Below are positions 24,369 through 34,314 of a DNA stretch of 64,000 nucleotides, piece after piece. The DNA comes from Seonamhaeicola maritimus (GTDB lineage: Bacteria; Bacteroidota; Bacteroidia; Flavobacteriales; Flavobacteriaceae), in NCBI RefSeq assembly GCF_008056315.1, contig NZ_VRKQ01000010.1, forward strand, positions 620,001 through 684,000, in the 5' to 3' direction. The translations under genes were made by a program, and so were the position numbers. The first letter of the stretch is position 1. Each line of letters begins with the position of its first letter. A model generated the notes under the pieces. The model was not told where the DNA came from, ran no database searches, and saw only the letters and a program-made list of their open reading frames with translations.

Positions 24369-26777
24369 ATGAAATTTCTTAAGTTGATTCTTTCTGCTTC
24401 ACTTGTTGTAGCAGTTTTTTATGGTTTAAATAATCAAATAGGTTCTGCTCCCCCAATAGGAAAGTTTTTAAATCCAACTAGTGGTATTTGGCAAAATGAA
24501 AAGGATGATTTCGATGTTACCGACGTCCAAATTGAAGGGTTGACGGATAAAGTTACGGTTCACTATGACGAGCATTTAATTCCTCATATTTTCGCGCAAA
24601 ACGACAAGGATTTATATAGAGCTCAAGGGTATGTTACAGCAAAACACAGGTTATGGCAAATGGAGTTTCAAACCCATGCTTCGGCTGGAAGAATATCGGA
24701 AATTATTGGTGAAAAAGGTTTAACCTATGATAGGTCCCAACGCCGAAAAGGAATGGGATATGGAGCCGATGTTTTGGTTAAGAAATGGGGTGCTAATCTA
24801 GAAACTAAAAAATTAATTGAAGCCTTTTCAGAAGGCGTTAATAGTTTTATTAATAACTTAAATTCAAAAGATTTACCTGTTGAATATAAGCTGTTAGATT
24901 ATAAACCAGAACTATGGAGTACTAAAAAGACGGCTTTTTTACTAATGTTTATGACAGATATGCTTTGTGGAGGAGACTCTGATTTAGAATACACCAATGC
25001 TTTAAGAGAACTTGGTAAAGAACGGTTTGATTTTCTTTATCCAGATTTTTTTGATTTTCATGACCCTGTTATTCCCAGAGAAACAGATTGGAGTTTCATT
25101 AATAAGAAAACAACTGAAACACCTAAAAGTGAACTGCCACTAGACTCTATTACAGAAACCATGGAAAAACCAAACCCTCATAATGGCAGTAATAATTGGG
25201 CGGTTGGTCCTAAAAAATCATATTCCGGAAACCCAATATTAGCAAACGACCCACATTTGGGGCTCAACCTACCATCCATTTGGTATGTCATGCAATTAGC
25301 AACACCAGAGCACAACTCCTTTGGAGCAACACTTCCTGGAGCTCTGGGTATCATTTCTGGGTTTAATAATCATATTGCTTGGGGCGAAACCAACGCCACC
25401 AGAGATGTAAAAGATTGGTATAAAATTGAATTTCAAGACAAGAGCAGAGCCAAATATAAATATGGTGATGGTTGGAAAAATACCAGTGTTAGAGTTGAAG
25501 AAATTAAAATTAAAGGAAAGGAATCCTATTTAGATTCGGTTATTTACACACATCATGGGCCAGTAAGTTATGATCATACATTTAAAGGTAAGGGAGAGAA
25601 AATAGGTTATGCCATGAAGTGGATAGGACACATGGCAAAAGCAGATTCTTACATTTTCTTAGATTTAAATAAAGGAAAAAACTATAACGATTATTTAAAT
25701 GCTATTAAAAACTGGGTTGCTCCAGCGCAAAATTTTGTATTCGCTTCAACTGAAGGCGATATTGCGCTTTGGGTTCAAGGTCAATTCCCAAATAAATGGA
25801 AAGAACAAGGGAAATTTTTATTGGATGGAAGTAACCCAGACCATGATTGGCAAAGTTTTATTCCTCAAGAATATAATGCACATACAAAAAACCCAGAACG
25901 CGGTTTTGTGAGTTCATCAAATCAGTTCCCAACAGATTCAGCTTATCCTTTTTTTGTGTTTAATGATGGGTATGACACTTATAGAAATAGAGTTATTAAT
26001 GACTATTTCAGAGCTAAAGACAAGTATAATATTCAGGATTTTAAAAAGCTTCAGAACACCAACTTTAATAAAAAAGCTTCAGATTTATTGCCTTATATGT
26101 TAAAAAATATGGATGCGTCAACTTTAAATACTGAAGAAAAAGGCCTGTTGAACATTATAAAATCATGGGATTTTAATAGTGAAACAGATATGATTGCACC
26201 AAGCATTTGGGATGCATGGTGGACAAACTTAAATAGAATCATTTGGGATGAATACAAAAGAAGTGATGTAGCATTAGTAACGCCTTTTGTTTATCAAACT
26301 ATTCATTTATTAAAAAATAATCCTGATGATTCTGCAATGGACATTTTGCAAACCCCTGAAAAGGAAAACGCACACGATCTCTTTTTAATCTCATTTAAGC
26401 AAGCTGCTAAGGAGCTTCAAGATTGGAAAAGTAAAAATGGAGATTACGCCTGGAGTAAATACAAAGGAACATATGTGAAACACCTTCTACAAGGGCTTCC
26501 TGCTTTTTCTCGACATAATATTCCCATTGGCGGAGATAAAAACACAGTAAACGCAGCTGGCAAAAACTGGGGGCCGTCATGGAGAATGATTGTAGAAATG
26601 AGCTCTCCTCCTAAAGCTATTGGTATTTATCCTGGGGGACAGTCAGGAAATCCTGGAAGTAAATATTATGATAATTTTATTGATGATTGGGCTGCTGGAA
26701 AATATCTTGATTTAAATTTTATGCAAGACCAAAATAATACAGATGGCATTGTAGCAACTCAAAACTTAACACTATGA
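24369..26777 (+). CDS. penicillin acylase family N-terminal-nucleophile hydrolase
   Basis: This 802-residue precursor belongs to the Ntn hydrolases that cleave amide bonds such as those of beta-lactams or acyl-homoserine lactones. Residues 5-22 are a signal or anchor (KLILSASLVVAVFYGLNN). The alpha part includes YRAQGYVTAKHRLWQMEFQ. The predicted self-cleavage site is before S274 in HNGSNNWAVG, giving the beta-chain nucleophile, followed by ANDPHLGLNLPSIWY. The C-terminal stretch YPGGQSGNPGSKYYDN is typical. It should act in the periplasm. Its stop overlaps the next small membrane-protein gene by 4 bases. The natural substrate is unknown. Confidence 0.92.
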   Translation: MKFLKLILSASLVVAVFYGLNNQIGSAPPIGKFLNPTSGIWQNEKDDFDVTDVQIEGLTDKVTVHYDEHLIPHIFAQNDKDLYRAQGYVTAKHRLWQMEFQTHASAGRISEIIGEKGLTYDRSQRRKGMGYGADVLVKKWGANLETKKLIEAFSEGVNSFINNLNSKDLPVEYKLLDYKPELWSTKKTAFLLMFMTDMLCGGDSDLEYTNALRELGKERFDFLYPDFFDFHDPVIPRETDWSFINKKTTETPKSELPLDSITETMEKPNPHNGSNNWAVGPKKSYSGNPILANDPHLGLNLPSIWYVMQLATPEHNSFGATLPGALGIISGFNNHIAWGETNATRDVKDWYKIEFQDKSRAKYKYGDGWKNTSVRVEEIKIKGKESYLDSVIYTHHGPVSYDHTFKGKGEKIGYAMKWIGHMAKADSYIFLDLNKGKNYNDYLNAIKNWVAPAQNFVFASTEGDIALWVQGQFPNKWKEQGKFLLDGSNPDHDWQSFIPQEYNAHTKNPERGFVSSSNQFPTDSAYPFFVFNDGYDTYRNRVINDYFRAKDKYNIQDFKKLQNTNFNKKASDLLPYMLKNMDASTLNTEEKGLLNIIKSWDFNSETDMIAPSIWDAWWTNLNRIIWDEYKRSDVALVTPFVYQTIHLLKNNPDDSAMDILQTPEKENAHDLFLISFKQAAKELQDWKSKNGDYAWSKYKGTYVKHLLQGLPAFSRHNIPIGGDKNTVNAAGKNWGPSWRMIVEMSSPPKAIGIYPGGQSGNPGSKYYDNFIDDWAAGKYLDLNFMQDQNNTDGIVATQNLTL

Positions 26778-27133
26778 ACAGAAAACTTTTAAATTTTATT
26801 GTAACCATAGTTTTGGCGTTTATCTTATCGCAATTTTTGCCATGGTGGTCTATTATGGTTGCAGCTTTCATAACCTCAATTCTTTTAAGTTTAAAAAAAG
26901 GAGCTGTGTTTTTTATTCCGTTCTTAGCCAAAGCTTTTTTCTGGATGATTTATGCGTTTTGGTTAAGCTCTTCAAACGACTTTACGCTTGCTAAAAAAAT
27001 AGCAGTTTTATTTCCTCTTGGAGGAAACCCCTATGTTTTAATACTTGTAACTGGAATTATTGGAGGGATTGCAGCTGGAGTAGCAGGGGTTTTTGGTAAG
27101 CAGTGTTCACTTATTTTAAATAACAAAAGATGA
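26774..27133 (+). CDS. small integral membrane protein of unknown function
   Basis: I do not recognise the family. The 119 residues contain about four hydrophobic segments (LNFIVTIVLAFILSQFL, IMVAAFITSILLSL, FIPFLAKAFFWMIYAFWL, and a glycine-rich ILVTGIIGGIAAGVAGVFG). Both ends overlap neighbours by 4 bases (penicillin acylase before, exonuclease after), so it is translationally coupled in a four-gene string. It has no charged active-site pattern; a membrane-structural role is possible. Confidence 0.7.
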   Translation: MNRKLLNFIVTIVLAFILSQFLPWWSIMVAAFITSILLSLKKGAVFFIPFLAKAFFWMIYAFWLSSSNDFTLAKKIAVLFPLGGNPYVLILVTGIIGGIAAGVAGVFGKQCSLILNNKR

Positions 27134-27843
27134 TTTCAAAACTAAATTTAGAAAACATATTATTTCTGGATATTGAAACCGTTCCGGAACATCAACATTT
27201 TTCTGATTTAGATGAAGATAAACAAGCTCTTTGGGAACATAAATCACAATACCAAAGAAAAGATGATTTTACTGCCGAAGAGTTTTACGAGCGTGCCGGT
27301 ATTTGGGCGGAGTTTGGTAAAATAGTTTGTATTTCGGTTGGGTATTTTAACTTTCAAGGTGACCTTAGAAAGTTTAGAACCACTTCATTTTATGGTGATG
27401 AAATCACAATTTTAAAGGACTTTAAAAACCTATTAATTTCTCATTTCAGTCAAACCAAACATTTACTTTGTGCACATAATGGAAAAGAATTCGACTTTCC
27501 CTACATTGCGCGCCGTATGATTATTAATGACATTGAATTACCTTATAAACTAAACCTCTTTGGTAAAAAACCTTGGGAAGTTCCGCATTTAGATACTTTA
27601 GAATTATGGAAATTTGGTGACTATAAAACTTATACCTCTTTAAAGTTACTCACGAATGTCTTAGGAATTCCATCACCCAAAGACGATATTGATGGTAGTG
27701 AAGTTTATAGAGTTTATTATGAAGAGAATGCCATTGATAGAATTATAACTTATTGTGAAAAAGATACCATTGCTGTGGCCCAAATCTTTTTAAGATTGCG
27801 AGGTGATGAACTGTTGAATGATGACGAAATACTCCATATTTAA
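27130..27843 (+). CDS. predicted 3'-5' exonuclease (DEDD, PolB-like RNase H fold)
   Basis: This 237-residue protein has the DEDD nuclease pattern: D14 and E16 in LFLDIETVPE, an aspartate in AHNGKEFDFPYIARRM, and a final aspartate in YCEKDTIAVAQIFLR. It matches the group annotated as predicted 3'-5' exonucleases related to the DNA polymerase B proofreading domain. It acts in the cytoplasm on DNA or RNA ends, with no polymerase domain attached. It overlaps the genes on both sides by 4 bases and 1 base. Confidence 0.87.
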   Translation: MISKLNLENILFLDIETVPEHQHFSDLDEDKQALWEHKSQYQRKDDFTAEEFYERAGIWAEFGKIVCISVGYFNFQGDLRKFRTTSFYGDEITILKDFKNLLISHFSQTKHLLCAHNGKEFDFPYIARRMIINDIELPYKLNLFGKKPWEVPHLDTLELWKFGDYKTYTSLKLLTNVLGIPSPKDDIDGSEVYRVYYEENAIDRIITYCEKDTIAVAQIFLRLRGDELLNDDEILHI

Positions 27844-29522
27844 TGAAGCATAGCCCCATTTTATCTGTTAAAAACCTTTCCATTTCATTTGGGAGCAATG
27901 AAGTGATTCATAACATTTCATATAAATTGAATGAAAATGAAATCTTGGGAATTGTTGGTGAATCTGGATCTGGTAAATCCGTATCTTCTCTAGCTATTTT
28001 AGGTTTGTTACCTAAAGGCATTTCAAAAATCACTTCAGGTAGTATTGGTTATAAAGACCAAGATTTAACCACACTATCATCTAAAGTATTTCAAAGTATA
28101 AGAGGCAATAAAATTGCCATGATTTTTCAGGAACCTATGAGTTCTTTAAATCCATCTATGACATGTGGAAAACAGGTTTTGGAAATATTGTCGCTGCACA
28201 CAAATCTATCTAAAGCTGAAGCTAAAAACGAAGTTATTTTACTTTTTGAAAAAGTAAAATTACCGGAACCCAAACGCGTTTTTAAAGCTTATCCTCATGA
28301 AATTTCAGGCGGACAAAAGCAACGTGTTATGATTGCCATGGCTATAGCTTGTAAACCAGATATTTTAATTGCTGATGAGCCAACCACGGCTTTAGATGTT
28401 ACCGTTCAAAAAGATATTATCAAGCTACTTAAAACACTTCAGGAAGAAACCAAAATGAGTGTTATTTTCATTACTCATGATTTGGCGTTAATTTCAGAAA
28501 TAGCTGATAGAGTTTTGGTAATGTATAAAGGCGAAATTGTTGAAAATGGTGTCGTTTCAAACATATTTAATGCGCCTCAGCATAATTATACGAAAGCACT
28601 TATTAACTCCAGACCATCTTTAGATACTAGATTAAAGGTATTACCAACCATCCAAGATTATTTAGATGATTCTATTTCAAAAGAAATAATAACAAGTGAA
28701 CAACGCAGGCTACAACATGAAAAAATATACAGCAAGTCTCCTCTTTTGGAGGTTTTAAATGTTGATAAAACCTATTTTTCAAAATCTGGGTGGTTCTCCA
28801 AACCTAAAGCGTTTAAAGCTGTAAACAATGTTAGTTTTAAACTTTATAAAGGCGAAACTTTAGGGTTAGTTGGTGAATCTGGTTGCGGAAAATCTACTTT
28901 AGGAAATGCCATTCTTCAATTAGATAAGGCTACTTCGGGAGGAATTATATATAATGGCATTGACATTACTGCGCTTTCAAAAAATGAGGTTAAAAAACTT
29001 CGGAAAGACATTCAAATTATATTTCAAGACCCGTATTCTTCATTAAACCCAAGAATCCCTGTTGGTGAAGCTATTATGGAACCCATGAGAGTGCATAAAC
29101 TGTTTAATTCGGATAAAGAACGAAAAGAAAGAGTGATTGAAATTTTGGATAGAGTTGGGTTATCTGAAGTGTATTTTAATCGTTATCCTCACGAATTTTC
29201 AGGTGGCCAAAGACAACGTATTGGTATTGCAAGAACCATTGCACTTGAACCTAAATTAATTGTTTGTGATGAATCCGTTTCAGCGTTAGATATATCTGTC
29301 CAAGCACAAGTCTTAAACTTACTGAATGAGCTTAAAGAAGATTTCGGTTTTACATATATATTTATTTCACACGATTTAGCAGTGGTTAAATATATGTCTG
29401 ACCAACTATTGGTAATGAATCAAGGTGAAATTGAGGAACTCAATGATGCCGATAGAATCTATAACAATCCCAAGAAAAATTACACCAAAAAATTAATTGA
29501 TGCCATTCCTAAAGGCATTTAA
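27843..29522 (+). CDS. ABC transporter ATP-binding protein with two nucleotide-binding domains (oligopeptide type)
   Basis: This 559-residue protein fuses two ABC ATPases like DppD-DppF in tandem (YejF/GsiA type). Domain 1 has Walker A GESGSGKS near residue 40 and signature ISGGQKQRVMIAMA; domain 2 has Walker A GESGCGKS near residue 345 and signature FSGGQRQRIGIARTIA, each with its Walker B and switch histidine. The peptide-transporter C-terminal extension with NYTKALINSRPSL follows domain 1. No permease or binding protein is encoded next to it, so the membrane partner must be elsewhere. Confidence 0.92.
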   Translation: MKHSPILSVKNLSISFGSNEVIHNISYKLNENEILGIVGESGSGKSVSSLAILGLLPKGISKITSGSIGYKDQDLTTLSSKVFQSIRGNKIAMIFQEPMSSLNPSMTCGKQVLEILSLHTNLSKAEAKNEVILLFEKVKLPEPKRVFKAYPHEISGGQKQRVMIAMAIACKPDILIADEPTTALDVTVQKDIIKLLKTLQEETKMSVIFITHDLALISEIADRVLVMYKGEIVENGVVSNIFNAPQHNYTKALINSRPSLDTRLKVLPTIQDYLDDSISKEIITSEQRRLQHEKIYSKSPLLEVLNVDKTYFSKSGWFSKPKAFKAVNNVSFKLYKGETLGLVGESGCGKSTLGNAILQLDKATSGGIIYNGIDITALSKNEVKKLRKDIQIIFQDPYSSLNPRIPVGEAIMEPMRVHKLFNSDKERKERVIEILDRVGLSEVYFNRYPHEFSGGQRQRIGIARTIALEPKLIVCDESVSALDISVQAQVLNLLNELKEDFGFTYIFISHDLAVVKYMSDQLLVMNQGEIEELNDADRIYNNPKKNYTKKLIDAIPKGI

Positions 29523-29671
29523 AACATAAATGTTTTTTTTGTTAAGTAGAATAGACTTTTAAAAAAACGCACATTCTCTTGAAGCGTCTCTTTAAATTTG
29601 TTTTCACTTAAGCTAGGTGGTTCAGGTAGATTTGGTTCAAATGTAGGCAATTCAGGTAGATTTGGTTCCAT
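29519..29671 (-). CDS. possible 50-residue protein with a duplicated proline-rich decapeptide
   Basis: This short frame, below usual length cut-offs, starts at ATG 29669-29671 and ends in a stop that overlaps the ABC gene stop tail to tail by 4 bases. Its N-terminus repeats EPNLPELPTF and EPNLPEPPSL, followed by a basic amphipathic helix-like end (KFKETLQENVRFFKSLFYLTKK). The duplicated codons are nearly identical, giving the 16-base repeat TTCAGGTAGATTTGGT on the plus strand (29621 and 29651). I know no family. Context is plausible, but no promoter was identified and it could be chance. Confidence 0.4.
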   Translation of the reverse strand: MEPNLPELPTFEPNLPEPPSLSENKFKETLQENVRFFKSLFYLTKKTFMF

Positions 29672-29920
29672 TTTGTTGTAGGTTAAGTTCATGGCAGATT
29701 TGGAATTATCTATAATTTGGTTTGGTTGATTTGGGGACTGCTAATATGAAACATTTTTTCAATAAAACAGATTAAAAACATAATTTATCGATGAAATGCT
29801 TATTTTTTTAACATTTTTATCGGTGTTACTGTCTCCTTATTACAAAACCCCTGCTTTTCCTATCAATTTAAACTGTATAGAAATCTTTATATTTGATTCA
29901 AGAAAACCACTTTACTTTTT
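29672..29920. other. intergenic region upstream of acetoacetyl-CoA synthetase
   Basis: With the small minus-strand frame, this makes a 398-base gap between the ABC gene and the synthetase gene. I see no further gene, RNA or hairpin with a T-tract. It contains T/G-rich TTTGGTT runs near 29720-29740 and the promoter element at 29888. Confidence 0.5.
29888..29895 (+). promoter_or_regulatory. promoter -7 element of the acetoacetyl-CoA synthetase gene
   Basis: TATATTTG matches TAnnTTTG and predicts a leader of about 20 bases to the ATG at 29921. No clear -33 element precedes it. Confidence 0.5.
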
Positions 29921-31879
29921 ATGAAAAAACTTTGGGAGGCTTCAGGCACATTCAAACAGAAAAGTCATTTAACAGCATATTGCAATTGGCTTAAAAGAAA
30001 TCAAGGTTTGTCATTTAACAATTACCAAGATTTATGGGATTGGTCTATTGAAAATATCGAGGACTTTTGGGTAAGCATTTGGAATTATTTCAAAATAAAA
30101 TCTCATTCTCAATATAATCAAGTTTTATCATCTTACAACATGCCAAATTGTACATGGTTTGGAGGTGCTACATTAAATTATTCAGAACATATTTTTAGAC
30201 AATCTAAACCTAGTCAAACAGCAATATATTTTAGTAATGAATCTGGAATAAACATTGAAATTTCGTGGCAGGAGTTGGAAGAAAAAGTAGCTTCTATGGT
30301 AAGCTATTTAAAATCTTTAGGGGTTAAAAGAAAGGATACTGTGGTGGCTTTTCTACCTAATGTACCTGAAGCAACTATAGCTTTTTTAGCTGTAAACAGC
30401 TTAGGAGCTATTTGGTCTAGTACGTCTCCAGATTTTGGGACAGAAAGTGTGGTAAACCGGTTTGCACAAATAGAACCTAAAGTTTTAATTGCCGTAGATG
30501 GGTACAGCTATAACGGAAAACCTTATGATAAAACGAATACTGTAAAAGAAATTGTTGCTTCGCTTCCTACTCTAAAAAAGGTTATTCTACTACCTTACAT
30601 AAATGAAAATGCTCTTGATAATTTTTCAGACGCTTATGAAGACATAAATACTATTTTTAAAATTGATGGTGGCACATTACAGTTTCAACCAGTAGATTTT
30701 AATCATCCAATTTGGGTATTATATTCTTCTGGAACTACCGGATTACCAAAAGCTATTGTACACTCTCATGGAGGTATTCTCCTAGAACATTTTAAGTATA
30801 TGGCTTTCCATAATGATGTGCACGAGGGTGAACGGTATTTCTGGTTTACAACAACCGGGTGGATGATGTGGAATTTTTTACAATCGGCATTACTTATGGG
30901 GGCTTCTATTGTATTATACGATGGGTGCCCAACCTATCCTAAATTTGACTCACTTTGGAACTTTTCAGATGATTTAAGTATCAATCATTTTGGAACAAGT
31001 GCGCCTTATTTGGTAGCAAATATGAAGAAGCAAATTGATATTAAAAAGGCACACAACCTATCATCTATTAGATCCATTAGTTCTACAGGGGCACCATTAC
31101 CAGCAGAGGCTTTTGATTATGTTTACAACCACATTAAAAATGATGTTTGGTTATGCTCTATGGCCGGTGGAACAGATGTTTGTACTGCCTTTGTTGGTGG
31201 CACACCGTTTTACAATGTTCGCTCCGGAGAGATTCAATGTCGTGCTTTAGGAGTATCGTTATATGCCTTAGATGATTTAGGCAATACTGTTGAAGATGAT
31301 TTAGGAGAAATGGTCATTAACAAACCCATGCCTTCAATGCCAATTTACTTTTGGAACGACAAAGACAATGCTCGTTACAAATCGAGTTATTTTGAAGATT
31401 ATCCAGGGAAATGGAGACATGGTGATTTTATAAAAATAAATTCTATAACAAATGGACTTACTATTTATGGACGCTCTGATGCCACTTTAAATAGGCATGG
31501 AATTAGAATTGGTACTAGTGAAATTTATAGCGCCGTAAATAAAATTAAAGCTATAGAAGATTCCTTAATAATAAATCTTGAATTAGAAGGAGGTAAACAT
31601 TTCATGCCCTTATTTGTAAAACTTAAAAATGGTTATGGGTTATCTGAGGAAATTAAAACAAAAATCAATAAGCAACTAAAAAGTGATTATTCTCCCAGAC
31701 ATGTGCCAGATGAAATTATTGAAGTACAAGACATACCCTATACCATTAGTGGAAAGAAAATGGAAGCTCCGATTAAGAAAATATTGCTAAAAATGCCAAT
31801 AGAGAAATCTATAAACATTGATGCCATGCGTAATCCTGAATCGGTGCAATTCTTTATTGAGTTTGCTAAAAAGATTTAG
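29921..31879 (+). CDS. acetoacetyl-CoA synthetase (acetoacetate--CoA ligase)
   Basis: This 652-residue acyl-adenylate ligase activates acetoacetate to acetoacetyl-CoA with ATP. It has the ANL-family P-loop YSSGTTGLPKAIVHSHGG and the later motifs WFTTTGWMMWN, GHPLP-like GGTDVC, and YGRSDATLNRHGIRIGTSEIY, ending with the catalytic lysine region TISGKKMEAPIKK. The N-terminal part (WEASGTFKQKSHLTAYCNWL and NYSEHIF) is specific for acetoacetyl-CoA rather than acetyl-CoA synthetase. It would feed ketone bodies or polyhydroxybutyrate breakdown products into central metabolism. It is monocistronic and nearly abuts the PBP1A gene on the other strand. Confidence 0.92.
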   Translation: MKKLWEASGTFKQKSHLTAYCNWLKRNQGLSFNNYQDLWDWSIENIEDFWVSIWNYFKIKSHSQYNQVLSSYNMPNCTWFGGATLNYSEHIFRQSKPSQTAIYFSNESGINIEISWQELEEKVASMVSYLKSLGVKRKDTVVAFLPNVPEATIAFLAVNSLGAIWSSTSPDFGTESVVNRFAQIEPKVLIAVDGYSYNGKPYDKTNTVKEIVASLPTLKKVILLPYINENALDNFSDAYEDINTIFKIDGGTLQFQPVDFNHPIWVLYSSGTTGLPKAIVHSHGGILLEHFKYMAFHNDVHEGERYFWFTTTGWMMWNFLQSALLMGASIVLYDGCPTYPKFDSLWNFSDDLSINHFGTSAPYLVANMKKQIDIKKAHNLSSIRSISSTGAPLPAEAFDYVYNHIKNDVWLCSMAGGTDVCTAFVGGTPFYNVRSGEIQCRALGVSLYALDDLGNTVEDDLGEMVINKPMPSMPIYFWNDKDNARYKSSYFEDYPGKWRHGDFIKINSITNGLTIYGRSDATLNRHGIRIGTSEIYSAVNKIKAIEDSLIINLELEGGKHFMPLFVKLKNGYGLSEEIKTKINKQLKSDYSPRHVPDEIIEVQDIPYTISGKKMEAPIKKILLKMPIEKSINIDAMRNPESVQFFIEFAKKI

Positions 31880-31887
31880 AAGACCTT

Positions 31888-34230
31888 CTAAAACTCTAAT
31901 TCTTCTGGTACCTCATCAGAATCAAGGTCTAAAACACTTTTTTTGGTAATTTTAGAACAATCAACCTCAATTGATAATTCTTCTGGTTCCTCAAACTCTT
32001 CTGTTGATACATTTAAAGTTTCATCAGCATAACAACTCTTCATATATAAACCCCAAATAGGTAGTGCCATTGACGCTCCTTGTCCGTAAGTTATACTTGC
32101 AAAATGTGCCGCACGATCTTCTGCCCCTACCCAAACACCTGTAACTAAATTTGGCACCATACCCATAAACCAGCCATCACTTTGGTTCTGGGTTGTACCG
32201 GTTTTTCCAGCTATTGGGTTAGTAAATTCATAGGGGTAACCTGTAACTACCTCTCTATAATCAGCTCTATATGCATCAGCTCCTTTCGTTCTCAAACGTG
32301 CCCCAGAACCATGTTTAGTAACACCTTCCATTAATTTTACAGCTACATAGGCAGTCTCTTCACTTAAAACATCGCGAGTTTGTGGTTTAAACTGATAAAG
32401 TAGTGTGCCATTTTTATCTTCAATAGTGGTTACCATTACCGGTTTTGTGTAAACTCCTTTATTTGCAAACGCAGAATAAGCCCCAACCATTTCATAAACA
32501 CTTATGTCTGGTGTTCCTAAAGCAATAGCAGGGGTAGGAAGCATATCTGATTCAACACCTAATTTCTTTGCTAAATCTACAACAGGTTGCGGCCCTACTT
32601 TATCAATTAATCGGGCTGTAATAGTATTTACAGAATTAGCCAACGCATTTTGCAAGGTTCTGGTTCCTCCATAATCATTTTCACCGCCAGAGTTTCTTGG
32701 GCACCATTCTTCTGGGTTCCCATATTTATTTGCTTCAATACAAAAAGGCGTATCTGGAAACTCGTCACAAGGCGAGTAATGTAATTGGTCAATAGCCGCT
32801 GTATATACAAATGGCTTAAAAGTTGATCCAATTTGACGCTTGCCTTGTTTCACCATGTCGTACTGAAAATGTCTGTAATTCATACCGCCAACCCAAGCTT
32901 TTACATGTCCGGTATTAGGATCCATAGACATCATGCCCGTTCTTAAAAATGACTTGTAATAACGCATTGAATCCCATGGTTTCATAACCGTATCAACTTC
33001 ACTAGCAACACCATCTTTCCATTCAAAAACAGTCATTTTTGTTGGTTTATGGAAAGAAGCTTTAATTTCATCATCTTTCTTTTTAAGATCATATTTCATA
33101 TGCCTCCAACGCTCTGATTGTTTCACGGCATTGCGCATCAATGTATCAATAGCGCCGCGAGTTATTTCTAAAAATGGCGCTGTAGGATTGCGTTTAGGCG
33201 TATTCTGATGAAAAAACTCAGCTTGAAGCCTGGGCATATGCTGTTGTACAGCATCCTCAGCATACTTTTGCATGCGCGAATCTATTGTAGTATAAATTTT
33301 CAAACCATCATTGTACAGGTTATATTTTGTGCCATCAGGTTTAGGATTATCTTTTATCCATTCTTTCATAAAACCATCTAAATACCCTCTAAAATAAGTT
33401 GCTAACCCTTCTCTGTGAGATTCCGGCGTATAATTTATATCTAACTCGGTCTTTTGCAATGAATCTTTTAAAGCTTCAGTTATGTACTCATATTTATACA
33501 TTTGCCCCAACACAACATTCCGCCTTTTCTTTGTTAACTCTTCACGTCTCCTAGGGTTAAATAAAGAAGAATTCTTAAACATCCCTACTAACATCGCAGA
33601 TTCTTTTAAAGATAACTCCATTGGTTCCTTGCCAAAATAAATACGCGCTGCACTTCTAATACCATCAGCATTATTTAAAAAGTCATATATGTTACAATAC
33701 TGTGCAACAATTTCCTCCTTGGTATATTGTTTCTCTAGTCGAATAGCTATTATCCATTCTTTAATCTTTTGTATAATTCTGCCAACCGTATTTTTCGACC
33801 CTTCTCCATGAAACAACTGTTTTGCTAATTGTTGCGAAATGGTACTAGCACCTCCCCCTTTTCCAAGTTTTACGATTGCCCTCAAAGTACCTCTAGCATC
33901 AATACCAGAGTGATCATGAAACCTAGCGTCTTCAGTGGCAATTAATGCCTCAACTAGATGTTTTGGCAACTCATTGTAACCTACAGGTGTTCTATTATCA
34001 TTAAAGTAAAACTTTCCTAAGGTTTGTCCATCAGAAGAAATAATTTCTGTAGCTAAATTTGTTCTTGGATTTTCTAAAACCGTATGATCGGGCATTTCCC
34101 CGAACACACCCAAAGAAGCCAATAAAAACACAAGTACTATTGACAAAATACCTCCTGAAAATAAAATCCAAAACAAACGTATGTATTTTGAAAAATTGGG
34201 AGTTGTGGATTTTTGTTTTTTTGTTTTCAT
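31888..34230 (-). CDS. penicillin-binding protein 1A (bifunctional transglycosylase/transpeptidase)
   Basis: This 780-residue class A PBP polymerises and crosslinks peptidoglycan. One N-terminal membrane anchor (about residues 16-40) precedes the GT51 glycosyltransferase domain, with EDARFHDHSGID and GGASTISQQLAKQLF. The transpeptidase domain has the SxxK serine in GSTFKPFVYTAAID, SVN in LANSVNTITA, and KTGT in AGKTGTTQNQSDGWFMG. The C-terminal tail is short and acidic. Its gene ends 8 bases from the convergent ligase and gldH lies upstream on the same strand. Confidence 0.95.
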   Translation of the reverse strand: MKTKKQKSTTPNFSKYIRLFWILFSGGILSIVLVFLLASLGVFGEMPDHTVLENPRTNLATEIISSDGQTLGKFYFNDNRTPVGYNELPKHLVEALIATEDARFHDHSGIDARGTLRAIVKLGKGGGASTISQQLAKQLFHGEGSKNTVGRIIQKIKEWIIAIRLEKQYTKEEIVAQYCNIYDFLNNADGIRSAARIYFGKEPMELSLKESAMLVGMFKNSSLFNPRRREELTKKRRNVVLGQMYKYEYITEALKDSLQKTELDINYTPESHREGLATYFRGYLDGFMKEWIKDNPKPDGTKYNLYNDGLKIYTTIDSRMQKYAEDAVQQHMPRLQAEFFHQNTPKRNPTAPFLEITRGAIDTLMRNAVKQSERWRHMKYDLKKKDDEIKASFHKPTKMTVFEWKDGVASEVDTVMKPWDSMRYYKSFLRTGMMSMDPNTGHVKAWVGGMNYRHFQYDMVKQGKRQIGSTFKPFVYTAAIDQLHYSPCDEFPDTPFCIEANKYGNPEEWCPRNSGGENDYGGTRTLQNALANSVNTITARLIDKVGPQPVVDLAKKLGVESDMLPTPAIALGTPDISVYEMVGAYSAFANKGVYTKPVMVTTIEDKNGTLLYQFKPQTRDVLSEETAYVAVKLMEGVTKHGSGARLRTKGADAYRADYREVVTGYPYEFTNPIAGKTGTTQNQSDGWFMGMVPNLVTGVWVGAEDRAAHFASITYGQGASMALPIWGLYMKSCYADETLNVSTEEFEEPEELSIEVDCSKITKKSVLDLDSDEVPEELEF

Positions 34231-34314
34231 TTAAAAAACTAGATTTTTGTTTTTCACTTTAATAACTTTTCGATACAATTTAGATACAGTGAAATCAGAC
34301 TAAGTGATAATCAT

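Noticed and set aside
29611-29671. GGTTCAA resembling a tRNA T-arm and direct repeats resembling a CRISPR
   Set aside because: No acceptor or anticodon arm can be drawn, and there are just two repeat copies 30 bases apart, better explained as duplicated codons of a small frame.
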